Source of the DNA: an uncultured Lachnospiraceae bacterium
GTDB lineage: Bacteria > Bacillota > Clostridia > Lachnospirales > Lachnospiraceae
DNA: 64,000 bases
Reading direction: 5' to 3'
NCBI GenBank assembly: GCA_910579935.1
Contig: CAJTVQ010000003.1
Span: forward strand, 1-64,000
Both the position numbers and the translations under genes were made by a program. How positions within the stretch are numbered: the stretch's first letter is position 1; each line of letters opens with the position of its first letter. The notes under the pieces are model-generated. The model saw only the letters and a program-made list of their open reading frames with translations. It was not told the origin of the DNA and did no database searches. This document shows positions 25,784-33,506 of this stretch, one piece after another.

Positions 25784-27781
25784 CTAACCTCTCCATATGT
25801 TCTCATAATTTACATTTTTCAAATTCGTGCTTTGGTAATCATAAAATGTTCCCCTAATCACAGTATTGGATATTGTTACATTGGTTCCTGAATAATTACC
25901 GCAATCCCCATTAAGCGTACAGGAATCAATAATCATATCATCTACCGTATGCATAGACTTATCATTAGGATAATAAGCCGTCATAAAGCAGAAATACTGA
26001 CCATAATAATCATCTTTTCCAAGTACATTAATTGTTGTATTGGTAATTCGGATATGCTTGCATATAGCATCTTCCGGAATCCTGCCGCTACTATCCCTGT
26101 TAGGTTCAATATTAATGCCGCATTGAGGCGCCGCACCTTTCGCATCAGAAATGGTACATCTGTCAATGGTAATATTATCAGCGTCCACAATAGAAATATT
26201 GCTTCTCCTGTTATTGAAAATCTTACAATTCTCAATTCTTATATTATCACAGCCATATATATCATCTTTGTCATCCATGGTTCCAAGGTATATGCCGTCC
26301 CCCCAGTTTCCAGATATGCTTATATCCGAAATACTGATGTTGACACCATCATAAATACCAATACCCATTCCTGACTCTCCGCCAGAACCGGTATGCTTAT
26401 CGCGTTCTCCCCGAATCTGACCACCTGATATGGATACATTCTGAACGTTTCTGATATTTATCACATTATAAGTATCCATGGAATTGCCAACCACATCCAG
26501 CACTGCCTCAGAGTCCATAACCAAACTTTTATTGCTCTTAGGATTAATTCCTTTTTTGGCATCAATTATATAAGTACCAGCAGGAACATATATCGTTTCC
26601 AATCCTTCCCGCTCAAATGCATCGTTAAATGCATCGGTATCATCGCCCGCGTCATTGGGAACAGCCCCAAAGTCTATAACACTTACAGGACCCAGAGATA
26701 ATCCATATTCTGAAAGCAGATTAGCAAATTCTACTGACCGCGAAAATCCTTCTAATACCCTTTCTCTACTCATTCCATCCGCAATCTTCTTCACCCAGTC
26801 ATCCAAACCTGCCTGATCATATTCCCTACCCATAAATGTACGGTAAAGAACTTTTACATATTCTGTATCATCAAGTCCCTTATTTGCAAATTCCTCAGAA
26901 AAGATAAAACTCTTTGCTACATCTTCCGGACTCTTAATATGATCAAGAATTTTTCCAGTCCAATCCTCCATACCTGCCGGTTCTCCTTTCCGCCCCAATG
27001 CCTGTATATAAAGACGGTTAACAAACATGGTAATTCCTTCATTTTGATCTCTCTTATTTCCGAGTTTCATTGTCCCTCTTTTAATTCCATATGAATCGCA
27101 GAGTTCCTGAAACTCTTGGGAATTCACAAATCCCTGAAGAACATATTCCCAAGACATTCCCCCTTCCAATTTGTCCATCCATGTTTTTCTTCCTTCGGCA
27201 TCGGCATCCCTGTCAAAAAAGGTATGGTATAATATATCCACATAATCAGAATCACTCAAATTACGGTTCGCAAATTCCTCACTTGTAATAAATCCCTGTG
27301 CGACTGCTGATCCGTCAGCGCTTCCAGTCTGTAACCTGTTCACCCAGTCATCAAGTCCCGCTTTCTCAGCCTGACGGTCAAGCACCACCGTATACATGCG
27401 GGATACAAAGCCCGTCACACCACTTTCTGATACCAGCGGCTCATCTTCTGATACTACATCATTGAACAGAGACGTCTCTGCAATCTCCTGAATAAGCTTC
27501 TCCTGAAGTTCAATTGGAACAATTCTTTCTTCTATCTTATCCTGCAATTGGTTTTCCGGTTCAAGTGATTCTTCTTCAAATTCCTCTGTATCAAAAGGTA
27601 AAGTTTCCTCTAGGATTATGTCTTCCTCTTCTTTTTTATCTTCCGTGATGATACCTTCCGATACTTTCATGTCTTCAGCAAAATAATTTGTTCCATTTTC
27701 CATTTCAGATGCATATACCGACACTGGCAACGAAAAGAACATGGCAACCGCTATCAAATATATAACTTTTTTTTGTTTCAT
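25784..27781 (-). CDS. Secreted DUF4214 protein with C-terminal pectate-lyase-like beta-helix
   Basis: A 665-aa predicted surface protein. Signal peptide 1-24 (ends VYA). Acidic linker to residue 115. Residues 122-362 are the four-unit DUF4214 module, very close to that of the CAP protein. Residues 372-665 form a Pectate_lyase_3-type right-handed beta-helix: it opens VIDFGAVPNDAGDDTDAF, the usual start of GH28/phage tailspike-like helices, and has several Asn-rich turns. A lyase or hydrolase active site cannot be confirmed. The ATG has GGAGG 6 nt upstream. An insertion sequence lies only 22 bp upstream of the start codon, so the original promoter is displaced and present expression is doubtful. 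Confidence 0.88.
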   Translation of the reverse strand: MKQKKVIYLIAVAMFFSLPVSVYASEMENGTNYFAEDMKVSEGIITEDKKEEEDIILEETLPFDTEEFEEESLEPENQLQDKIEERIVPIELQEKLIQEIAETSLFNDVVSEDEPLVSESGVTGFVSRMYTVVLDRQAEKAGLDDWVNRLQTGSADGSAVAQGFITSEEFANRNLSDSDYVDILYHTFFDRDADAEGRKTWMDKLEGGMSWEYVLQGFVNSQEFQELCDSYGIKRGTMKLGNKRDQNEGITMFVNRLYIQALGRKGEPAGMEDWTGKILDHIKSPEDVAKSFIFSEEFANKGLDDTEYVKVLYRTFMGREYDQAGLDDWVKKIADGMSRERVLEGFSRSVEFANLLSEYGLSLGPVSVIDFGAVPNDAGDDTDAFNDAFEREGLETIYVPAGTYIIDAKKGINPKSNKSLVMDSEAVLDVVGNSMDTYNVINIRNVQNVSISGGQIRGERDKHTGSGGESGMGIGIYDGVNISISDISISGNWGDGIYLGTMDDKDDIYGCDNIRIENCKIFNNRRSNISIVDADNITIDRCTISDAKGAAPQCGINIEPNRDSSGRIPEDAICKHIRITNTTINVLGKDDYYGQYFCFMTAYYPNDKSMHTVDDMIIDSCTLNGDCGNYSGTNVTISNTVIRGTFYDYQSTNLKNVNYENIWRG

Positions 27782-27937
27782 ACGCTCCTCCATTCATCAA
27801 TAAGAGCGGTCTCGGAAACTCTTTAAGCCCGAATTTCCGCTCTTTTTTCATGTTCTTCTTTTTTGCTTTCCTCCATATCCCGGAAAACATTTTTGTTAAA
27901 TTTTCAAAAAAGTATTGACATATAAGTCAAAATGTGC

Positions 27938-28029
27938 GGCGCGTTTGGTGACCATATACGCCAGTCACCAAACGCGCCCCTTGTAGTTAAGAAGCGTCTG
28001 TGCCCCACGCGCAGCACTAAACTACAAGG
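27938..28029 (+). promoter_or_regulatory. Two abutting hairpins in the transposase leader; the second covers the ribosome site
   Basis: Hairpin 1: perfect 15-bp arms 27938-27952 and 27964-27978, loop 11 nt. Hairpin 2 starts at the next base: perfect 10-bp arms CCTTGTAGTT (27979-27988) and AACTACAAGG (28020-28029), with an inner GCGT/ACGC stem. The AAGGAGG ribosome site (28026-28032) of the ATG at 28041 shares four bases with the second arm, so pairing would hinder translation, as known for leaders that block read-in expression in IS200 and IS10. Confidence 0.6.
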
Positions 28030-28040
28030 AGGTGCACTTT

Positions 28041-28715
28041 ATGATCAAGTACTGGCAGTCCATGCAAGATTACAAGTACTTTCTCACCGAATCCAAAGCC
28101 CATTTCGATTTCTCTGAAAGGAACCGGCTCCATACGGAGCTTTGGGAGGTCTGGCAGAAGCCCCGGCTCTTCGACACCGACAGGGCCATGGAGTTCCTTC
28201 TGCCCTTCTGCTTCGCTCATCGGCTGTACGCAGGATTCCCTTCCGCCTCTTGGCTCTTACTTTGACTTCATGGACAGGCTCTGGGCCGCACCAGCAACGG
28301 ACTTATACACCCTGTGCAAACTGCTCCCCGCTTCCTAGTCTCTTTCCATGAACTGTAAAAGCATATGCCGGCTGTTTCCATTGGAATACGGGCATTCATC
28401 GACCTGAACGACAAATGCGGCCGGTCAAAAACGATTCCTGATACCATCACAATCGACAAGGATGGCACTCCCTTATGCCAGGAAAAGCTGCGCATGCGAC
28501 CCAATGGCTATGACAGGTCCAGCGGCTACCTCATGTGGTGCTGCCCTTATGGGAAAGAGCACTGCTCCAGATGCAGGAACAGCTGCACGGATTCCAAATA
28601 TGGGAGAGTCGTCATGACCCGGCCCGAATGGGATATCCGGCTCTGCACGGATGTCCCCCGTGGCACAGATGCCTACAGGAAAATCTATAAGCAGCAGATG
28701 CAGACAGCAGCATAA
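28041..28715 (+). pseudogene. Broken DDE-type transposase
   Basis: The frame starts at ATG 28041 behind AAGGAGG and reads to a stop at 28265. Coding sense then moves to the next frame (YFDFMDRLWAAPATDLY, to a TAG near 28337), and finally resumes in the first frame as 28365-28715. That last part carries IDLNDKCGRSKTIPDT, CPYGKEHCSRCRNSC and DSKYGRVV, typical of the middle and late part of a transposase of the DDE_Tnp_1 class, and ends far short of a normal C-terminus. The enzyme is therefore frameshifted and truncated and should be inactive. Confidence 0.75.
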
Positions 28716-29040
28716 ACCATGTTTCCTGCTTCAGGATTCCTTCAGGCCTGTTTCCCGACAGGCTTTAAAGTCATGCCCATTTTTATTCTTTATACCCTCC
28801 GAATCACTCAGGCTCCACAAACATCCATCCCTTATCACACTCATTTCTGAAAACCAACCCTTTCCTATCTGTCCGCTATTGAGTTTCCGAGACTGCTCAA
28901 TAATCTATCACACATAAAATCCCCCATATCTTTGGACTATAGATGAACCTATAATAGCATATCCTTGTCCTACTTTCAATCAATTTGATGTTGAGCCCAC
29001 GGAAATCAATTTTTGAAAAAAATACCAAGGTTCTGACAAT

Positions 29041-29160
29041 CGTGTATAACAGAACCATGGAAAAGAATACATTGCGGAAATCGAGCTTAATGTAATGACC
29101 CGGCAATGTCTGACCCGACGGATTGAATGCATTGATGTGCTCCGCAATGTTACCACATAA
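29041..29160 (+). pseudogene. IS630-type transposase C-terminal remnant
   Basis: In the frame through 29074 the sequence reads AEIELNVMTRQCLTRRIECI followed by DVLRN and a stop at 29158-29160. The AEIEL-x7-QCLxRRI core is characteristic of the C-terminal part of IS630-family transposases. Upstream codons decay at once, so only about 30 codons survive. It lies in the debris zone between the degenerate IS and the first leader cassette. Confidence 0.6.
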
Positions 29161-29310
29161 AAATGTTGCATTGACAATTTCCCACCATCAATGCAACATC
29201 TTTCACATATAAAATTCACCTTTTACATGAGTACTTCCCTTTCATGACAATTATAATATACCATATTTTACTATATTTGTAAATATTATTTTTGAAACAA
29301 GATTGGAAAG
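29159..29310 (-). ncRNA. Copy 2 of a promoter-leader-terminator cassette (candidate small RNA)
   Basis: Minus strand: TTTACA (29283-29278), 17-bp spacer, TATATT (29260-29255), a roughly 60-nt leader, then an 11-bp stem TGTTGCATTGA/TCAATGCAACA (29198-29164) followed by five Ts (29163-29159): a complete intrinsic terminator. The leader has a weak 5' stem (CATGA with TCATG) and the core TACTCATGTAAAAGGTGAA, which holds a start-stop ATGTAA and a ribosome-site-like AAAGGTGA. No gene follows on this strand. Confidence 0.6.
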
Positions 29311-29467
29311 TTAACTATTTTCTCAAACTTTATTAAAATACTATTTTATTATACATTTACAATGTCACTGTAAAGACTTGCCATAGCCTGTTATTACTCG
29401 CTAGCACTAAAATAAAAACTACCTGTACTTTTAAATCGAGAGTTCTTCGAAAAAATTTACTTTATAG

Positions 29468-29620
29468 AAAAATGTTGCATTAATGCTTCTTTCGACATCA
29501 ATGCAACACCATTTGTATATAACTTTCACCTTTTACATGAGTACATATTGCTCTGTACAAATATAATATACCATATATTTCCTTATATGTAAATATATTT
29601 TTAAAAAAATATTACAAGTT
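29468..29620 (-). ncRNA. Copy 3 of the promoter-leader-terminator cassette (candidate small RNA)
   Basis: Minus strand: TTTACA (29593-29588), 17-bp spacer, TATATT (29570-29565), leader with GTAC/GTAC 5' stem and the same TACTCATGTAAAAGGTGAA core, then stem 29508-29473 (TGTTGCATT.A arms) and a T-run 29472-29468. Similarity to copy 2 extends upstream of the promoter (shared AATACTATTTTAT on the plus strand), so the duplicated unit is nearer 200 bp. Confidence 0.6.
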
Positions 29621-29739
29621 AGAGCATTGCAACAAATAGTATTCAAATACTATTTTATATATCAAAATTGTAAGATAAAACACCGCTCACTCAACTGCCT
29701 CAACAATACTCTTCCCTCCAATCTTTATCTCCCTCCCCC

Positions 29740-30251
29740 CTATCTCTTCGTCTTATTGAAATTAGAGCTGAGCAAGTACCCTTTGTCTTTATGATAATAG
29801 TCAAGATAATCGACAATTATATCCGTACGCCTCGCATCTCTTGTTTGTGCTTCAATATAATGATTTCCCATCCCGTTGATAATCGTCTTCAAGTATAACA
29901 GAAAAAGTTTACGCCCGTTATCTTCGACAAATCCTTCATTATTCTGACCGTAAATATCATAAAAATACTCTACGAATTTTCTCATTACGATATCCATATC
30001 ATACTGTCCGTCATGGATAAAATAACTTTTATCCCGGTTAGACATGCCACAATCGCACATCAAGGAAAAACAATATATTTATCCTTTAGCGCCCGCAGCG
30101 CCATCGTCTTTCCATACTGCAGCCCCCAGTTGGCTGCAAAATAACTTCCTTTATATATAATCCACCTTTATATTTTCAATCTGCCATCCAATTTTACCAT
30201 ATAATGTCTTTGCGGAATACAAAAGCCTGTTACGTTAAATCTGCGTCTCAT
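29740..30251 (-). pseudogene. Internally deleted AAA-ATPase/PDDEXK_9 gene
   Basis: A GGAGG site and ATG at 30251 open the frame as MRRRFNVTGFCIPQRHYMVK, the family N-terminus, continuing through a frameshift to GLQYGKTMALRALKDKY, a degenerate Walker A region. The sequence then jumps into the C-terminal end of the same family (30063-29740: KFVEYFYDIYG, then TRDARRTDIIVDY, which carries the nuclease-fold core). The whole middle of a protein normally near 550 aa is missing. The family is widespread and often decayed in Lachnospiraceae; its function is unclear. Confidence 0.75.
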
Positions 30252-30359
30252 TTTGTTTTTCCTCCATACAAAAACTTTGAAAAATGATATCACATGATAC
30301 AAAAACCTAAAATTATTTTCCATTTCATCCTTTAAAATGAGTATTGATTTAGTATAAAC

Positions 30360-30510
30360 AAAAATGTTGCATTGATATTTCTCTCAACATCAATGCAACA
30401 CTCTCTTGTATAAACTTCACCCTTTACATGAGCATGTTCCGTTTGGAACAAATATAATATATCATATTTTTCCATATTTGTAAACATTATTTCTAAATAA
30501 TATTGGAAAG
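30360..30510 (-). ncRNA. Copy 4 of the promoter-leader-terminator cassette (candidate small RNA)
   Basis: Minus strand: TTTACA (30484-30479), 17-bp spacer, TATATT (30461-30456), a perfect 5' stem GTTCC/GGAAC, the core CTCATGTAAAGGGTGAA, then a 12-bp stem (30400-30389 with 30376-30365) and five Ts (30364-30360). The 5' stem differs in sequence from copies 2 and 3 yet still pairs, which supports an RNA structure. It lies 109 bp upstream of the AAA-ATPase remnant start. Confidence 0.6.
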
Positions 30511-30804
30511 TCTAATATTTTTTTCGCATACTATTAGCACTATTCTATTCTCTCAAATCATATATTTCACCACCATTAATCCAAACTCCCTCCAATCAGC
30601 ACCTTCTTCCCGCAAAAAGCAAACCCATACCTCCATATCCTGAACTTTAAATTACAAAATAATCGTGTCAGCGCCCCTCCATCCGATTTTGACACGTTCC
30701 TTGGCTCCAGCATGACATTATCACCTTCCAAACGAGCTTGTCTCGTTTGGACCACATTCCCTGTTTGATGTAATTACATACCGGTCAGCCAGTTCGTTCC
30801 ACCA

Positions 30805-31165
30805 TCAATCCAAGCACAAACTCGTTATAAAAACGCCCCGTTTCTTCCCCCGATGCCCTTTTCTCCGTGTCAAAGTAACCGAAATCAGATCATAATCAGT
30901 ATGCCCTGCTCTCTCCATAAACGTTGTACCAGCCACCTTCAGATACCCGCTGGCAAGCAAAAAGGCTCCATATGTCATTTTTTTTAGATAACTGATTATA
31001 AACAATCTGCTCATCAATTTCCAAATGCAGCACTTCGCCTTTTAATGAATCTTCAAAAGTCTGCTTTACACTCGTTTTCCCTTCCCTCAGTAGCTTTTCC
31101 ACCAAACTGTTGACACTGGTATTCGCCCGGTAAACGCAAAAAGCGGATAAAAGGTGCAGCTGCAA
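30805..31165 (-). pseudogene. Middle fragment of a second AAA-ATPase/PDDEXK_9 gene
   Basis: The minus strand reads NSLVEKLLREGKTSVKQTF and EVLHLEIDEQIVYNQLSKK, the segment of this family between the ATPase and nuclease domains, then shifts frame near 30990 to continue AFLLASGYLKVAGTTF. The N-terminal ATPase part and the nuclease part are absent. It lies directly after the XRE regulator gene. The intervals 30252-30359 and 30511-30804 hold nothing else I recognise. Confidence 0.6.
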
Positions 31166-31232
31166 AAAGCACGCAAACCTTTCGTCCGCCTATTTTTCTT
31201 TCCGTCCTATATACTCTTTCTCTGCATAAACA

Positions 31233-31577
31233 TTACTTTTTCTCCTGCAGAAAAGACAAATAACTAAACACATTACTGCGCTGGGTTTCACTCAGCTGCA
31301 TCAGGTTTTTCACCAGTTTCCGATAGGAAATATTCCTGACATATTCCGCATCAGGAAACTTCGTTTCGGGCGGATTCGTTTCAAGCCCTAAAATATAATC
31401 GGTGCTGACATGATATAATTTAGCCAGTTCCACGGCATGTCTGGCCGGAAGCGCTCTCTTATTCTTCTCATAATTTGAATAAGCCTGCTGAGATATCTGA
31501 AGTTTTCTTCCAACATATTCCTGAGTATAGCCGCACCCATCTCTAAGATTTTTAATTCTTATATGGACGTTATCCAT
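31233..31577 (-). CDS. XRE-family transcriptional regulator
   Basis: A 114-aa DNA-binding protein. Residues 5-62 form a helix-turn-helix of the Cro/C1 type: IRIKNLRDGCGYTQEYVGRK, then the recognition helix region ISQQAYSNYEKNKRALPA, then LAKLYHVSTDYILGL. The remaining 50 residues are helical and may be for dimerisation. An AAAGGAGG site precedes the start. It is the only intact gene in the debris zone and may be a leftover of a mobile element. Its target cannot be inferred; I saw no convincing operator nearby. Confidence 0.88.
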   Translation of the reverse strand: MDNVHIRIKNLRDGCGYTQEYVGRKLQISQQAYSNYEKNKRALPARHAVELAKLYHVSTDYILGLETNPPETKFPDAEYVRNISYRKLVKNLMQLSETQRSNVFSYLSFLQEKK

Positions 31578-31745
31578 ATCCGTGCCTCCTTTCGTGGCTC
31601 ACCTAACTGATATCGTATACATCCTGCATTCCAAATCAATACTATCAATTTATTCTTTTAAACAGCATATGACCAAATCCAAACAAATATATAAATCAAG
31701 GGCTGCCGCACTAACTTATGCAACACCCCCTGCACTCTGCCATGA

Positions 31746-32004
31746 AGAACCATATCCAAAATAGCTTATCTTTTGTACAAACTACGCTGCTTACTACCTT
31801 GAATATGATTCTATAGTTAATATTATAATGCAAATATCCATCTTTGGCAAGAAAGAAATGCAGAATTTTTGTCGAATTATACAAAAACAAAGAACCACAT
31901 TCAAGACAGTCCCTTATTCCGTCAAACCCATGCTGTCTACCGTCTTGAATATGACTCTTCACTTTAAAATTATAACGCAAAAGCACTCCATTGGCAAGAA
32001 ACAA
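31746..32004. repeat. Imperfect tandem duplication, period about 145 bp
   Basis: AGAACCA at 31746 and 31891, GCTGctTACTACC/GCTGtcTACC, then CTTGAATATGAYTC, ATTATAAYGCAAA and TTGGCAAGAAA recur in the same order in two blocks. They are diverged and neither strand looks coding. The interval 31578-32108 otherwise contains only the IS-end-like motif at 31700-31729. Confidence 0.55.
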
Positions 32005-32108
32005 TTTACCTTTTCTATAATATTCCCCAAATGTTGCAACAGTCATTTCCGCGGAAACATAAATCCCATTCCGGCGCTCTTTCCCTCTGCCGGCAATCCT
32101 TCCCTCCC

Positions 32109-33506
32109 CTACTTCTTTCCCATACAGCACTTCTTATATTTCTTCCCGCTGCCGCAGGGACAGGGATCATTTCTTCCTACCTTCTTCCCGTCACGGACAA
32201 AAATCCCGTTTTCGAAACTATCCCATACCACCTCTTCCGTCTCCGGGCGTCTGTCAGGATACAGCGTATAATAAATTCCGTCCCCATACAGCTTCTCCAG
32301 ATCCGCATACTGCATCCTTAATTCATCCCGCAGCATCCGCCTCTGCTCGGGCGCCAGCTGAAGTATATTCCAAAAATCTCCGAAAAACTCATAAATACTT
32401 CCATACTCATCCCTGATTATATCAACTTCTTTCTTCTGCTTCGGCCATTCTTCCAACTGGCAGAGTACGGCATCCAGTTCCATAAAATATTCATGTCCCC
32501 GCTCATCCTCATGCTCCATGGATTCCATAAAAGTCTCCACCGTCCGCTTCGTCAATTCCCCTATCCGTTCATCTGCCAGCATTCCTGACAGCTGCATGAG
32601 CATCCCTATATCCCCCATTTCATCCCCGGCATCCGGAAACAGTTCCAAGATAATCTTCTTTATTGCTTCTGCCTCAGGATTCCCTGTATTTCCAGTCCGG
32701 AACGCCCCCAGCATGATCGCCCCGTATAAGTTCTGAACCTCATACCCATACTCCTTCAGCAAACGACGGGAACTTTCCAAAAACTCCCGGCATTTCCCGG
32801 CAATCTCCGGGAATCGTTCCGGTACGAATGCCGACAGGGCAGCCATCCCAATATGCGCATCCAGCAGGTCCATCATCCGCTTCTTCCTGTTCCTTTCATC
32901 AATGCTGCCCGCCAGCACTTCCAGGACTTTAATCCCCTCTTCCGGACATTCTCTGTGCATACAGCACTGACTGTAACAGATCATAAAATCCGGCTCCCGC
33001 CATCCCAGTTCAAATGCCTGACGGAAAGCAGCCAACGCCTTTTTTCCGTAACCCCTGCTGAAATATGCTTTTGCCAGGTTCCCCTTGTAAACCAGTTTAT
33101 CCGGATACCGGCCTTCCAGCTTCTCATAACACTTAACCGCCTTGCCGGTCTTTTCTTCCATCATGCTGCATCTGGCAAGTTCATACAGAAATATCTCCGT
33201 TTCACCAAAATAGCGGATGCCCTCTTCCGCTGTCTCTGCTGCTTTCCGATAGTTTCCCACTCTCTTCAACGCCTGTATCTGTGCCAGCATCTTCTCTGCA
33301 AACGGATCGGCAGGCGCCTCCATCGTCATTTCACAGGAGTCATCTTCCTTTTCCTCCGTCAGTCTTTCATATGCTGCCCGTATTTCCTGAAAACGCTCCG
33401 GATCTTTCTCCGGGGAATACGTACGGATCAGTTTAAAATAGGCTCTTTTTATTGCTTTTTCATCTGCCCCTTCTTCCAACCCCAATATCCGGTAATCATT
33501 TTTCAT
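32109..33506 (-). CDS. J-domain/TPR protein with C-terminal SEC-C zinc motif
   Basis: A 465-aa cytoplasmic co-chaperone-like protein. Residues 1-55 are a compact J-domain-like region (DYRILGLEEGADEKAIKRAY) in which the classical HPD is not evident: the loop reads YSPEKDPERF. Residues 75-200 are TPR-like helical repeats. The last 22 residues are a SEC-C motif (GRNDPCPCGSGKKYKKCC), as at the end of SecA, where it binds zinc and SecB. The start overlaps the Hsp70 stop by 11 nt, so the two are translated together. Loss of HPD would matter, because that tripeptide triggers Hsp70 ATPase activity; the pair may work by another contact. Confidence 0.85.
   Translation of the reverse strand: MKNDYRILGLEEGADEKAIKRAYFKLIRTYSPEKDPERFQEIRAAYERLTEEKEDDSCEMTMEAPADPFAEKMLAQIQALKRVGNYRKAAETAEEGIRYFGETEIFLYELARCSMMEEKTGKAVKCYEKLEGRYPDKLVYKGNLAKAYFSRGYGKKALAAFRQAFELGWREPDFMICYSQCCMHRECPEEGIKVLEVLAGSIDERNRKKRMMDLLDAHIGMAALSAFVPERFPEIAGKCREFLESSRRLLKEYGYEVQNLYGAIMLGAFRTGNTGNPEAEAIKKIILELFPDAGDEMGDIGMLMQLSGMLADERIGELTKRTVETFMESMEHEDERGHEYFMELDAVLCQLEEWPKQKKEVDIIRDEYGSIYEFFGDFWNILQLAPEQRRMLRDELRMQYADLEKLYGDGIYYTLYPDRRPETEEVVWDSFENGIFVRDGKKVGRNDPCPCGSGKKYKKCCMGKK

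Larger units (their letters stand above)
27804..28898 (+). mobile_element. Degenerate insertion sequence with inverted ends and 5-bp target duplication
   Basis: Left end GAGCGGTCTCGGAAACTC (27804-27821) and right end GAGTTTCCGAGACTGCTC (28881-28898) are inverted repeats matching at 17 of 18 positions. They are flanked directly by AATAA on both sides (27799-27803 and 28899-28903), a perfect 5-bp target duplication. The 1095-bp element holds a broken transposase on the plus strand preceded by two hairpins. I could not fix the IS family. The right 165 bp (28716-28880) is non-coding. Confidence 0.85.

Noticed and set aside
79..27781. Sortase or S-layer anchoring of the secreted proteins
   Set aside because: No LPXTG-type motif with a hydrophobic tail and no SLH repeats are seen in any of the six proteins.
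28897..29106. Minus-strand 69-codon frame opposite the IS630 remnant
   Set aside because: The plus strand carries a recognisable transposase motif in this stretch; the minus frame has no start site and resembles nothing.
29159..29310. Leader peptide encoded in the repeated cassette
   Set aside because: The possible starts near AAAGGTGA give two- to four-codon frames that differ between copies, so coding is not conserved.
25581..30510. CRISPR array suggested by repeated GTTGCATTGAT units
   Set aside because: The copies are hundreds of bases apart, have no uniform spacers, and each is a promoter-terminator unit; no cas genes are present.
31711..32130. Minus-strand 139-codon frame
   Set aside because: It spans the 145-bp imperfect tandem duplication, has no recognisable domain, and overlaps the end of the SEC-C gene.
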